64,000 nucleotides of DNA. It comes from DATMNR01 sp963702765. Lineage in GTDB: Bacteria > Chloroflexota > Ktedonobacteria > Ktedonobacterales > Ktedonobacteraceae. Positions 55,701-64,000 of this stretch are shown here, piece after piece; the stretch's first letter is position 1, and the number at the start of each line of letters is the position of its first letter. Under the pieces are notes generated by a model, which had not been told where the DNA came from, searched no databases, and worked only from the letters and a program-made list of their open reading frames with translations. The stretch covers positions 1 to 64,000 of the forward strand of contig CAVPEB010000065.1 in NCBI GenBank assembly GCA_963702765.1, in the 5' to 3' direction. The position numbers and the translations under genes are program-made.

Positions 55701-55748
55701 GAGGGTGTTTTGGAAATGGGTGAAGGCCTCTCGCGTGATAAACTGAGT
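55701..55748 (+). repeat. left terminal inverted repeat
   Basis: Begins GAGGGTGTTTTGGAAATGGG and continues GAAGGCCTCTCGCGTGATA. Partner at 58950-58997. Confidence 0.85.
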
Positions 55749-55750
55749 GG

Positions 55751-56595
55751 ATGAGAACCAGTTACCCAAGCAATCTTTCCGATGCAGAATGGGAGACTAT
55801 GCAGCACTATCTTCCTCCCTTGCCCAAACGTGGCAGGCCACCAATTCACTCCCCGCGCGCCATTTTTGATGCCATCTTCTACGTGCTGCGCACGAGCTGC
55901 CCCTGGCGCTACCTCCCAGCCAACTTCCCGCCGTGGCAAACGGTCTTCTACCATTTCCGGCGCTTGCGCTTTAAAGGCACCTGGACACTCTTGCTGCCGG
56001 CGCTCCATCGGGCCGAGCGCGAACGGCAAGGAAGGAACCTTCATCCCAGTGCTGCCATTCTGGATGCGGCATAAGTGTAAAAACCGTTGAGGAGTCCGCT
56101 GGGATCTGTGGCTACGATGCTCACAAGCATGTGAAAGGCCAGAAACGGAACCTCTTAGTTGATACACTTAGGATCCCACTTTCGATCTACGTCGCTCCTG
56201 CTGATACGCACGACATGACGGGGGCTCGTTGTCTGCTCGGCTTGACTCACGTTCTTCATGCCCCGCCTGAAGAAGATCTGGGCCGATGCGACATACCGCG
56301 GGCAGGAGTTAGCTGAGTGGTGCCGAGCCGAGGGGGACTGGAATCTGGAGGTAGTGGAACGCGCACCAGGAACACGCGGTTTCGCTATTCAGCCTGCGCC
56401 AGGTGGGTGGTGGAGCGGACATATGGACGGCTTTCCCGCAGTAGAAGATTGAGCAAGGATTATGAGCTAAAAGTGCAGACGAGCGAGACACTGATCCAGG
56501 TGGCGATGATCCGGCTCCTCCTCGCTCGCCTGGGCCGCGGCGACGAGCCTGTTCCGGAACAGGCTCGTCGCCCTGAACTTGTCTCTCTCCCATGA
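55751..56595 (+). pseudogene. IS5 family transposase, several frameshifts
   Basis: N-terminal frame: YPSNLSDAEWETMQHYLPPL, RAIFDAIFYVLRTSCPWRYL, FPPWQTVFYHFRR (the IS5/IS427 N-terminal domain), broken after ILDAA at 56074. The DDE region continues in other frames: SVKTVEESAGICGYDAHKHV, IWADATYRGQELAEW, and VVERTYGRLSRSRRLSKDYE. Most joins can be read as single or paired extra bases. No intact transposase can be made from the sequence as it stands, so the unit could move now only if a helper in another copy acted. Confidence 0.8.
56540..56571. repeat. perfect 32-bp palindrome
   Basis: GCGACGAGCCTGTTCC followed by its exact reverse complement. It lies at the very end of the transposase reading. 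Each half contains GAGCCTGTT, the tip of the transposon's own right-hand terminal repeat, so it may mark an old IS end or a tip-to-tip junction. It would also fold as a 16-bp hairpin. Confidence 0.85.
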
Positions 56596-57066
56596 CTGGT
56601 GTTCTACTCTACGCCTCCACGCTTTTCTTTCTCTCAGCCGCGGATGGGCAGGGAAAAGCAGGAGTGAACCAGCACTCATTGAGATCCCTTCCTTTGTGCT
56701 TCCTGGTCGCTTGTGTAGCACTGGGCCTTGCGGTACATGTTCACTGCACGTGAAGGGTGTCAATGCAAGGCCGAATGGCGGACACATTCCGCTGTCAAGA
56801 GGCGAAAGTAGGGGGATCGTTGATGCACACCAGGTAGAGAAACTGTCCACCCCATACGTGCCGAAGCAGCCAGGGAAAGCTCGCCTCCGTGATGGATCTC
56901 ATATTCCATGACATGCCAGACAATCCACTACGGGGTGTGCGCAGGCTCTTCTTCTAGCCGCTTTCATCCGTAGCCATTCCTGATGAGAGGAACCAAACTC
57001 CTTCTTACTCACCCAACGGTGCGCTTTGCACCGAGCGCTGAGTTCTGGCCGGGCGCCGGCGAGCCC
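56596..57066. other. unassigned passenger DNA inside the transposon
   Basis: About 470 bases between the damaged transposase and the propeller gene. Several overlapping open frames on both strands, but none with a ribosome site or recognisable family. GC higher than the chromosome on either side. Confidence 0.45.
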
Positions 57067-58642
57067 CTACGTACCAAGTCGATAGGCGACCACCGCCGGG
57101 TGCTGCGTCGCCGTCAGTGGGATGCCTACGCCGGCGAGCAGCGTATTCCCAACGATGGCCAACGTCGCATTCGAGCCGGCCGGTAGCTGCGCCGTCCAGA
57201 CGACCGATCCATCCTGGCGCGAGAGCGCTATGAGTTCGCCGGTGAACGTGGTCGTAAACACGAGATCATTGGAGACCGTCGCCCCTCCAAACGGCAATTG
57301 TGGCAGTTGGGTTGCCCACAGTGGCTTCCCTGTGGCTAGGTCGATGGCAACCATCTCACCTTTGCCCTGGTAGAAGTTTGACGTGCCAACAGGGGCTGTG
57401 GCAGTCGCGAACGTTTCTGGCAGGTTAACAACCGGCACATACACCACGCCGTCCGCAGCCGCCATGTTCGTCTCCACCCCGCCGGCTTCTCCTGGATCCA
57501 GCGTGTACGGGGTCTGTAGATGGAGTGTGCCGTCGAGGGCCAACTGATCATCATTGTCGTGTCCGTTATGGATACCGACTGCTGTTTTCCACAGCAACTG
57601 GCCGCTCGCGGCGTCGAAGGCGAACACAACCCCCCCTTTGCCGGCGGCGAGTACCACCGGACGCCCGGCAACCGTGGTATAGATGGGCGAGATCTGCAGA
57701 TCCCAATCATGAAAGTCGTTGGGGAATGCCTGGTAATACCATTCCAACTGACCCGTCGTTTGATTGAGCTTGACGATACTATCCGTATACAATTCGCGGC
57801 TGGGGGTCGCGCTGCGCCTCCTGGAGCGAGAGATAGGGATTGCCGATGCCCGCGTAGACGGAGTTATCCGGGCCGATCAGCATGGCATCCCAGGCACCCC
57901 CTGCGGTCGCTGTGAGCTGCTGACCCACCTTATCCACCACGGTCTGGAAGCTCCAGAGCGTGGCGCCGGTGGCGGCGTCGAGGGCATAGATGATGCCGCC
58001 ACCAACGGTGAGCGCCGACGAGACGAAGACCTTGCCGTTGGCCACCTGTGGGGCGATGTCGAAGTTGACCTGGCCTGTCGCGAGATGCGTGTCATACCAC
58101 ACTTGTCGACCTGTTTGCGCATCGAGGGCGAACACCCCACAAGCTGTGACGCCGTAGATCCTGCCATTGGCGATGGTCACGCCGTTTGGCCCATAATCCG
58201 GAGAGTTGTACGTGTGTGTCCAGAGCACCTGGCCAGTCGCATCCCGCACCGCCATGACATTCGAAGCCCCATCCTGAAGATAGGCGATGCCGTTGGCAAT
58301 CACGGGATTGGCAACGTCCGCACCAGTCGCACCTTTGCCTTGCAGCGGGATCGTCCAGGCTATCCCCAGCTTCGACACGTTCGTCGAAGAAATGGTCGAG
58401 TGCGCGACCCGCGTGTTGTACAGGTTCTGATTCGGGGAAGGCCACTCCGTTGCGTAGCAGACATCCTCCACGGGGGCACCGGGCGGTACAGATGTAGCAC
58501 TGGCTGCAGCCGACGTGTTGCATGGCAGCGGCGTAGGGGTGCCTTGCACTGATGGCGCGCCGCCGCACGAGGCGCTCAAGGCAGTGAGTACCAGGGCGGC
58601 CACAAAACCTCTCCATGTGCCGGGTCGTTTCAAGATGTGCAT
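57067..58642 (-). CDS. PQQ-binding-like beta-propeller lipoprotein (one frame interruption)
   Basis: About 524 aa restored. Lipobox ALVLTALSASCGG. The PQQ-type blades follow: NLYNTRVAHSTISSTNVSKL, LDAQTGRQVWYDTHLATG, LDAATGATLWSFQT, FDAASGQLLWKTAVGIHNGH, LDLATGKPLWATQLP type repeats, as in quinoprotein alcohol dehydrogenases and related binding proteins. The first frame stops at 57779; removing one C from a run of five (57802-57806) rejoins it. Codons are much GC-richer than in neighbouring genes, suggesting transfer with the transposon. ATG 58642 with GAAGGAG, preferred to an upstream start at 58720. The catalytic Asp/Glu of true dehydrogenases were not traced, so enzyme activity is open. 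Confidence 0.75.
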
Positions 58643-58949
58643 CTTCAACTCCTTCTCAGTCTCAGTGATAGCTGGGGATAGGTATACAACATGAATCCCG
58701 ATCATACCTCTGTCTGACAACTATCAATTTTCCCGCTGACAGGCAAGATAGACACCAGGGGCGAACATTCCCGAGTACCAGCAACAAGATCTCGGTATCA
58801 AGAGCATGTTCCTTGTCTCCTTGACGAGCGGGAAAACGAGCTTCTTCGTCATTTTACCGTGCCCCTCGGCCGCTTGCGCGCCAGGTGTTCCTTGAACTCC
58901 CGACCAGGCGCATCGTCTTTCCAGATGTAGGTTTCCAGGTACAATGCTC
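58643..58949. other. region between passenger gene and right transposon end
   Basis: About 300 bases. A minus-strand open frame starting inside the right repeat (region ending LARKRPRGTVK, stop near 58856) is coding-like but unrecognised and has no start or ribosome site of its own. Otherwise nothing supportable. Confidence 0.4.
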
Positions 58950-58997
58950 TCTCAGTGTATCACGCGAGAGGCCTTCGCCCATTTCCAAAACAGGCTC
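58950..58997 (-). repeat. right terminal inverted repeat
   Basis: On the minus strand it begins GAGCCTGTTTTGGAAATGGG and continues GAAGGCCTCTCGCGTGATA, matching 55701-55748 with about four changes. TAA follows it on the plus strand. Confidence 0.85.
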
Positions 58998-59023
58998 TAA
59001 GATTGATGTTGAGTTCTATCGTG

Positions 59024-60232
59024 TTAAGAATTCTTTCGCACGATGAATTGAAATCCTGATATGACCACAATTGTAACCCCAATTCCTGCTAAGATCGTAG
59101 CATCTTCCAACCCAATCTTTGCTGAAATTCCAGTTACAATGAAAGCTCCAAGTGGAGTGAAACCAGCGGCAATCAGGGTATAGAGGCTCATAACTCTTCC
59201 TTTCATGGCAGATGGAGCAGAAGTTTGCAATAGAGTATTTGCTACCATCATGGTCATCGTAGCTCCTGCGCCACAACAAATCAGTACAAGAGAGACTAAT
59301 AAGAAATTAGATACCAGCGCAAAGATCGCCAGGGAGATGCCAAAACACACACCAGTGATTAATAGTAAGTGCTCAAGCCGCTTTGATGATCTAAGTGAGG
59401 CAAGCAGGAGTGCGCCTATCAAGGACCCCAACCCAGATGCTGCGACCATTAAACCAAGTCCCTGAGGCCCTACATGTTGGACTTCTCGCGCAAAAGCTGG
59501 CATGAGCAGCAAATAAGGACGTCCCAGTAAACTCGTTGCCGCAGCAATTCCAAGCACCGCCAGAATTGCAGATTGGTGTCGCAAAGAGCCAAATTCGCGC
59601 AATGATGTAGTGAGTGATTTATTCCTACTTGCAAATATCAGACTTACCCTTCCATGATTAGTTTTTTCAATCGAAATTGCAGCTAGCGCAAAGAGTACTG
59701 CCAAAAAGCTGAACGCATTTAACAAAAAACATCCCGCGGCGCCAACTCGCAAGAGTACTAGCCCTGCCAATGAAGGACCAATCACAGCAGCGCCATTATA
59801 CACGCTAGCATTAAGGGCTACGGCGCTCAAGAGCAAATCCTTATCAACAAGATCACTGAGAAAGGCCTGCCGTGCAGGGTTATCGATAGCGGTGACTGCT
59901 GCGGACAGTACAGCAATGAGCAACAAACTCCAAAGAGGTGGCTTGCTCATCGAAGCCAGGATGGTGAGACAGAAAGCAAGTACCATTGCAGCACTTTGAG
60001 TTACCAATAGAAGATGCAGGCGAAGGAAACGGTCTGCGAGAATTCCGCCGACGAGCGAAAATAAGAGTATAGGTAGAAATTGGGCCAGGCCAAGCAATCC
60101 TAAGGCAATAGGCGAGCCAGTCAACTGTAAGATAAACCACCCAAGCGCAACAACTTGCATCCAATTACCAATATTGGAGACTGCCTGCCCTAACCAATAG
60201 AGACGAAAGTTGCGCTCGCGCAATGCAATCAT
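59024..60232 (-). CDS. MFS transporter (EntS/MFS_3 type)
   Basis: 402 aa, twelve membrane helices. IALRERNFRLYWLGQAVSNIGNWMQVVALGWF and LFSLVGGILADRFLRLHLLL contain the conserved helix 1 and the loop 2-3 motif (GGILADRF); NPARQAFLSDLVDKDLL is typical of MFS_3 exporters; second half from SLREFGSLRHQSAIL. Likely exports a small molecule or siderophore; substrate unknown. ATG 60232 with AAAGGATGATCA. Its 3' end lies 27 bases from the transposon. Confidence 0.85.
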   Translation of the reverse strand: MIALRERNFRLYWLGQAVSNIGNWMQVVALGWFILQLTGSPIALGLLGLAQFLPILLFSLVGGILADRFLRLHLLLVTQSAAMVLAFCLTILASMSKPPLWSLLLIAVLSAAVTAIDNPARQAFLSDLVDKDLLLSAVALNASVYNGAAVIGPSLAGLVLLRVGAAGCFLLNAFSFLAVLFALAAISIEKTNHGRVSLIFASRNKSLTTSLREFGSLRHQSAILAVLGIAAATSLLGRPYLLLMPAFAREVQHVGPQGLGLMVAASGLGSLIGALLLASLRSSKRLEHLLLITGVCFGISLAIFALVSNFLLVSLVLICCGAGATMTMMVANTLLQTSAPSAMKGRVMSLYTLIAAGFTPLGAFIVTGISAKIGLEDATILAGIGVTIVVISGFQFIVRKNS

Positions 60233-60258
60233 TGATCATCCTTTACCTGGGGATGTGA

Positions 60259-60975
60259 TTATCGAAAATCGATTTTTTTAAAAGCTTCAGCAGCAGCAAG
60301 TCCAAAGGGTTCTCCTACCTCGGCTGCACGTCGATACCAGTTGCGCTCCAACTCTCTAGCGTCGGCGTGCTGGCTGGTATGCGCCAGCCGTGATTTAATT
60401 TTACGGGGGAGCGTCGTTGCAATATCGATCCAAATATCTGGTGCCTCGGTAGCAAAGAGCCATACTTCGGGCACAGTGTGAGCCTGCAAACCCTCCTGGT
60501 TGATCTGCTCTGCAAAAGTGAGAGGATCGCGAGCGCTGGGGAAAATGGCATCCAATGTGGCCCGTCCCACAGCACGATGGTCGGGATGCAGGCGATAAGG
60601 CGGAACTGGATCGTGGGTAATGACTAGATCGGGGCGATGAAAACGGATCTGACGTACAATCTCACGACGTAGTGCTAAAGTAGCTTCAACTTCACTATCA
60701 GGCCAGCCGAGAAATTTCACACAATCTATCCCCAGTATGCGCCCTGCCTCTAACTGCTCAGTCTCTCGGATCTCTGCTACCTGCTCTATGGTTAATGTTG
60801 GGTCGCTTGTACCTTTATCACCAGAGGTACAGAGTACATAACAAACATGCTTACCAGCATCAACAAAACGGCAGACAGTGCCTGCACACCACGATTCAAT
60901 ATCGTCGGGATGTGCAACTACAACAAGTATCCTGGAGGCTGCTAATGATTCTATATCGACTTTTGCTTTGTCCAT
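60259..60975 (-). CDS. PIG-L family deacetylase (LmbE-like)
   Basis: Zn-dependent N-acetylglucosamine-type deacetylase, 238 aa. Metal motif VVVAHPDDIESWCAGT (AHPDDxE), later PPYRLHPDHRAVGRATLDAIF with the His ligand (HPDHR). Cytoplasmic. The ATG at 60975 has a weak ribosome site. The dehalogenase stops 26 bases upstream of it. Substrate unknown; BshB/MshB-type thiols and antibiotics are used by relatives. Confidence 0.87.
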   Translation of the reverse strand: MDKAKVDIESLAASRILVVVAHPDDIESWCAGTVCRFVDAGKHVCYVLCTSGDKGTSDPTLTIEQVAEIRETEQLEAGRILGIDCVKFLGWPDSEVEATLALRREIVRQIRFHRPDLVITHDPVPPYRLHPDHRAVGRATLDAIFPSARDPLTFAEQINQEGLQAHTVPEVWLFATEAPDIWIDIATTLPRKIKSRLAHTSQHADARELERNWYRRAAEVGEPFGLAAAEAFKKIDFR

Positions 60976-61001
60976 GTGCTCTTTTATGACTGATGTTTAA
61001 T

Positions 61002-61886
61002 TCAAGTTCGTGCGATAAAGTCAACAATATGCTGTGCTATCTCTTCGCCTTTGTCCTCTTGCAGAAAGTGTCCAGCATCATGGATCACTATCTCAGATTG
61101 ACCTTTTGTACCAGGAATGAGAGTACGGAAGAAAATATCTCCTCCCCGAGTAATTGGATCTTTATCCGAGAACATAACCAGTACAGGCTTACGCCAGTGG
61201 GAGAATACTTCTCTCGCTCTGCGCATTTCGGCGGCACCTGGATCATCTGGGGAAATAGGCACAAGTAATGGGAAAATCATTGCGCCAGCTTTATAGGTCA
61301 CATCCGGGAAAGGACTTTCGTACGCTGCAACAATCTCTGGCTTAAGCGCACGTTCAGCCGTACCATTTTGAATGACTAACCCAACTGGCAAATCAGATGA
61401 ACTGGAGGCAAACTCTCGCCAACGCATAAAGCCCTTACCCATAGGCTCATCCCCTGTGGGCAAACCCGTATTCATAATCACAAGCCGCGTGAAAAGCTCC
61501 GGCATCTCACTCGCAACGGTCAGTCCAAGTAATCCTCCCCAGTCTTGAACTACAAGAGTTATTTGCTCGAGTTTTAAGGTTCGTATGAAGCGAATAATAG
61601 TATCGTGATGCATTTGAAACGAGTATTCACTGCGCTCAGTGAACTTATCGGAACGACCAAAACCAACGAAGTCCATAGCCAGCACTCGATGATTTTTCGA
61701 TAGGATGGGAATCATTTTACGATACAAATACGACCATGATGGCTCTCCATGCAGGCAGAGAATAACCTGACCCTCTCCTTCATCCAGGTAATGAATGCGC
61801 AAATCATTTATATCGAGATAATGTGGTTGGAAGGGAAAATCAGGTAAATCCTTGAAGCGATCTTCTGGTGTACGAATAACAGGCAT
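61002..61886 (-). CDS. haloalkane dehalogenase (alpha/beta hydrolase)
   Basis: 294 aa. HGEPSWSYLYRKMIPILS (oxyanion loop HGEPSW of HLD-I and -II enzymes), nucleophile Asp in VVQDWGGLLGLTVASEMPEL, acid in MFSDKDPITRGG, catalytic His in HDAGHFLQEDKGEEIAQHI. The nucleophile is Asp, which excludes ordinary esterases and fits dehalogenase/epoxide-hydrolase chemistry; the HGEPSWSYLYR loop argues for dehalogenase. ATG 61886 with AAGGAAGCAG. Probably one unit with the LmbE-like and MFS genes. Confidence 0.83.
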   Translation of the reverse strand: MPVIRTPEDRFKDLPDFPFQPHYLDINDLRIHYLDEGEGQVILCLHGEPSWSYLYRKMIPILSKNHRVLAMDFVGFGRSDKFTERSEYSFQMHHDTIIRFIRTLKLEQITLVVQDWGGLLGLTVASEMPELFTRLVIMNTGLPTGDEPMGKGFMRWREFASSSSDLPVGLVIQNGTAERALKPEIVAAYESPFPDVTYKAGAMIFPLLVPISPDDPGAAEMRRAREVFSHWRKPVLVMFSDKDPITRGGDIFFRTLIPGTKGQSEIVIHDAGHFLQEDKGEEIAQHIVDFIART

Positions 61887-62009
61887 AACTGCTTCCTTTC
61901 AATAAGCCACCTTTGCGAATGCAAGACACAAGATATAAGACATTTCAGGATATCACGTATAAGGAGGTTGTATCATTTACCTGCATATGATAACAAACCA
62001 TTTGCGAGT

Positions 62010-63785
62010 TCATGCGGAGCTATTACATGTGGTGTGTAATCCTAAGTAAGGATAGCCATTTGCCATGCGATAGGTGTCAACGTTCAATGTGGAATTCAGA
62101 ACACTGGTGAAAAGTTGTAAACTCTCACCTCCACTGACACGTATACGAGGCAATTGATACGGTGTTTGCGCATCTTGTATAACCGAATCAAAACTGAAAG
62201 GATCGAGTGTGGCCGCGACATAACCATCCTTAAAAAGATCAGCAAGCACTATTTGTTGTTCATATAGAGGATCGTTATGAAATGGTTCTCCAGTCGGATA
62301 GCAGAAGAATTGAACAGGTTGCTTGAGTTGAGCCTCCAATGTTTCTTTAGAGACAAGAAGTTCGCTTTGTGTGGAAGTCCACGAGGGTGGTTGCCCTATA
62401 TTTACATGGTGAATGGTATGTGATGATATCTGCATACCATCTTGCGCAAGTTTGCGCACTTGAGGCCAGGTCATATAATTTCCACCAATCATGCCAGTGA
62501 TAATATAAAACACTCCTCGATAATGATGAGTCAGTAATGCAGGTAATGCATTCTTGTAGACATCTTCGTAGCCGTCATCAAAAGTCAATATCATTGGATG
62601 CGTTGGAAGCACTTTGCCATAGTATAACGCGTCAAATAGTTCTGTCTGAGTGATCGAATGATATCCCTGTTGCTGCAACCAGTTGAGCTGGGCATTAAAA
62701 TTGGTGGTTGTCACAGTCAGACCATAATCCAGATAATTGCTGACGGGTTGATCAGAAACATGATGGTACATAAAAATGGGCACAAGCAGCTTTGTCGCAG
62801 GGGGTGTTGCTGGAATGAGAACAGGCGCATCAAGATCAGCGGGTCCAGCTAAAAGTACGCGCCAGTTAGATTGAACATTTACCAGAGCGAACAGCGTATT
62901 GCGAAAAAGGCCCTTACTCAGCGCGCGAGTCGATGGTTGAGTGAGTAACCCCTGTGATGCTGAAGCCACAAGCGAGATATGTAGCACTTCCACATGAGTA
63001 TAGACCTTTGTTGTATCTGGATCAAGCCATGTATTATCCATTTGCGCTGAGGTATTGCTAAAAGAAGTCAATTGGAGCGAAGCAAATTTTGCTTGTTCAA
63101 AATGGATAAAATCTTTTTCTCCTTGCCATAGCTGTTGGGCATCAGGTGATAGCATGATCCACATCGAAGTCCAATCTTTGCGAAGCATTGCTTTCATAAA
63201 AAGAGTTGCAGCATTATCGGTGGGAGATGGTTGGGTGGGAGTAGGCTGCGGATGAATCAGCGGCACAACGGGAGTGGGAGCTTGTATACGCACTACATGG
63301 TGAGAAATCCATGCTTCAATTGAAGAACGCCCGCTTAGAACACTAATGAGCAACAGCAGAAACATCAACAAGGGAATCCACCACAAAAGACTTGAATAAC
63401 GACGACCGCGTTTCTTCTCACTTGATAACGATGCTTTCCGGTCATGTGGCCCTTGCCCAGCGGCATATAGCTTTCTGGATGGGTGTTTTAACGAAGATTG
63501 CATAGATACAAGCGGTAGTGTTTCTTGCTGTTCCTGGTTTATTTCATGTGAGGGCAGTTGCTCTTGCTTATCTTGTTCAACCGCTAGCGGTGCTACCAAT
63601 AACAGTTCTGTGTCCATGTCCTGGATAGGCTTTTGTTCTGCGGACTGACATGCATTATCAATCACATGATCATCATGTTCCTCAGCTAAGGTTATTAATG
63701 CTGATTGAGTATCCAGGTTTAATTCCTGAGTTGGCTGCTCATCTGGAGAAATTTTATGTAATCGCATATCACTACAAGACATCAT
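62010..63785 (-). CDS. membrane-anchored polysaccharide deacetylase (NodB domain)
   Basis: 591 aa. An acidic, Gln-rich cytoplasmic N-terminus (residues 1-130) leads to one membrane helix (LLWWIPLLMFLLLLISVLSG). A Pro/Thr-rich linker (QPTPTQPSPTD), an NTF2-like region (residues about 195-310) and the catalytic domain follow: MYHHVSDQ, TFDDGYEDVYKNALPALL (metal Asp pair) and SSHTIHHVNIGQPP (metal His pair), PVQFFCYPTGEP near the end. The enzyme removes acetyl or other groups from cell-envelope polysaccharide outside the cell. The start is either of two adjacent ATGs at 63785; no clear ribosome site. Confidence 0.85.
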   Translation of the reverse strand: MMSCSDMRLHKISPDEQPTQELNLDTQSALITLAEEHDDHVIDNACQSAEQKPIQDMDTELLLVAPLAVEQDKQEQLPSHEINQEQQETLPLVSMQSSLKHPSRKLYAAGQGPHDRKASLSSEKKRGRRYSSLLWWIPLLMFLLLLISVLSGRSSIEAWISHHVVRIQAPTPVVPLIHPQPTPTQPSPTDNAATLFMKAMLRKDWTSMWIMLSPDAQQLWQGEKDFIHFEQAKFASLQLTSFSNTSAQMDNTWLDPDTTKVYTHVEVLHISLVASASQGLLTQPSTRALSKGLFRNTLFALVNVQSNWRVLLAGPADLDAPVLIPATPPATKLLVPIFMYHHVSDQPVSNYLDYGLTVTTTNFNAQLNWLQQQGYHSITQTELFDALYYGKVLPTHPMILTFDDGYEDVYKNALPALLTHHYRGVFYIITGMIGGNYMTWPQVRKLAQDGMQISSHTIHHVNIGQPPSWTSTQSELLVSKETLEAQLKQPVQFFCYPTGEPFHNDPLYEQQIVLADLFKDGYVAATLDPFSFDSVIQDAQTPYQLPRIRVSGGESLQLFTSVLNSTLNVDTYRMANGYPYLGLHTTCNSSA

Positions 63786-63874
63786 TACTACTATGAGAAT
63801 AGGGTCACTTTAACTCATCTTCCCCTATATGTGAATAAAACGTATCTGACTCCAGGAAGTAGCACACAATCTCG

Positions 63875-64000
63875 TCATTCACCGGTGAATATCGGTTTTA
63901 AAGCTGGATAAAGGGCACGATATTTTTCATATGCATTTGTATAGACGTGTTCCATTTCAAGACGAGGTTCGATGCGATCTACAACACGTACTGTCACCTC
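63875..64000 (-). CDS. xylulokinase / FGGY carbohydrate kinase, C-terminal end
   Basis: The last 41 codons of a minus-strand gene that leaves the window on the right. RVVDRIEPRLEMEHVYTNAY, then EKYRALYPALKPIF is the usual end of xylulokinase-type FGGY kinases. Stop TGA at 63875-63877. Which sugar is phosphorylated cannot be told from this part. Confidence 0.7.
   Translation of the reverse strand, partial: EVTVRVVDRIEPRLEMEHVYTNAYEKYRALYPALKPIFTGE

Larger units (their letters stand above)
55701..58997 (+). mobile_element. IS5-type transposon (IS427-like) carrying a PQQ-propeller passenger gene
   Basis: 3,297 bp. The first 48 bases (55701-55748) are matched in reverse by the last 48 (58950-58997) with only about four mismatches. 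The same trinucleotide TAA stands just outside both ends (55698-55700 and 58998-59000), as a 3-bp target duplication of the TNA type used by IS427-like members of the IS5 family. Inside are a damaged IS5-type transposase gene at the left, an unassigned stretch, and a GC-rich propeller lipoprotein gene at the right. The unit therefore looks like it inserted as one piece. Confidence 0.75.

Noticed and set aside
56579..56911. 110-aa plus-strand and 127-aa minus-strand open frames in the transposon
   Set aside because: GC-rich DNA yields long chance frames on both strands; neither has a ribosome site or recognisable domain.
57802..57806. Programmed frameshift at the C run of the PQQ-propeller gene
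   Set aside because: A homopolymer of five is the classic place for sequencing error, and the gene is on a mobile unit under weak selection, so it is not good evidence for recoding.
1..64000. CRISPR arrays, tRNA or rRNA genes
   Set aside because: No regularly spaced repeats and no cloverleaf or rRNA-like sequences noticed on reading; a tRNA search tool would be needed to exclude them fully.

Overview
The window looks like a chromosomal segment of a large-genome, mid-GC, soil-type bacterium, most likely a Ktedonobacteria-like member of the Chloroflexota. That placement is an inference from gene content: many insertion sequences, lipoproteins with beta-propeller or beta-helix domains, DUF5671 and very large zinc-ribbon membrane proteins, and a tryptophan T-box in front of trpS. 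No rRNA, tRNA or CRISPR array was seen.

Layout. 1-5.2 kb is an accessory strip: an ISL3 element entering from the left, a DNA-methyltransferase remnant, an acyl-CoA ligase and an integrase remnant. 5.2-12.5 kb holds an AI-2E-type exporter, a sarcosine-oxidase-like flavoprotein, a flavoprotein fused to an FHA domain, and a CPA2-type antiporter. 12.7-21.6 kb is a complete tryptophan unit: promoter, Trp T-box, trpS, trpE, trpG, trpD, trpC-trpF fusion, trpB, a B3/B4-domain protein and trpA. 21.6-37.2 kb holds an SCP2 protein, an HTH protein, an S53 peptidase, a DUF1786 protein, TypA/BipA, a cupredoxin/beta-helix lipoprotein, a thioredoxin-fold protein, DUF2085, a nucleotidyltransferase, MtaB, a Vgb-like propeller and an S9 peptidase. 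37.2-43.0 kb is a three-part membrane-protein cluster. 43-46.5 kb has small proteins, a zinc-ribbon protein with rpsU, a peroxiredoxin and plsC. An intact-ended IS630 element (46,481-47,555) follows. 47.6-51.5 kb is the NAD operon nadB-nadC-nadA. 51.6-55.6 kb has a cyanophycinase-like protein, YjbQ, small membrane proteins and a phospholipase C-like lipoprotein. 55,701-58,997 is an IS5-type transposon with near-perfect 48-bp ends and a TAA target duplication that carries a GC-rich PQQ-propeller gene. The right end holds an MFS exporter, a PIG-L deacetylase, a haloalkane dehalogenase, a polysaccharide deacetylase and the tail of a xylulokinase.

The most striking property is not a single gene. 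Sixteen genes, including trpE, trpD, trpC, trpB, nadB, nadC, plsC and mtaB, have their frame broken, and I can restore all of them by skipping one base at each of 27 places. Every one is a one-base insertion (+1). Ten of them have the form NNT-A-GNN or NNT-A-CNN on the coding strand, in genes on both strands. Many long genes have none. This is either a peculiar consensus-sequence artefact or widespread tolerated or programmed +1 frameshifting. The sequence alone cannot decide, and I have kept the two apart throughout.

Genes that work together: T-box plus trp genes (tryptophan supply and charging), nadB/C/A (de novo NAD from aspartate), zinc-ribbon plus rpsU (translation), and the 43.0-37.2 kb membrane cluster (function unknown).
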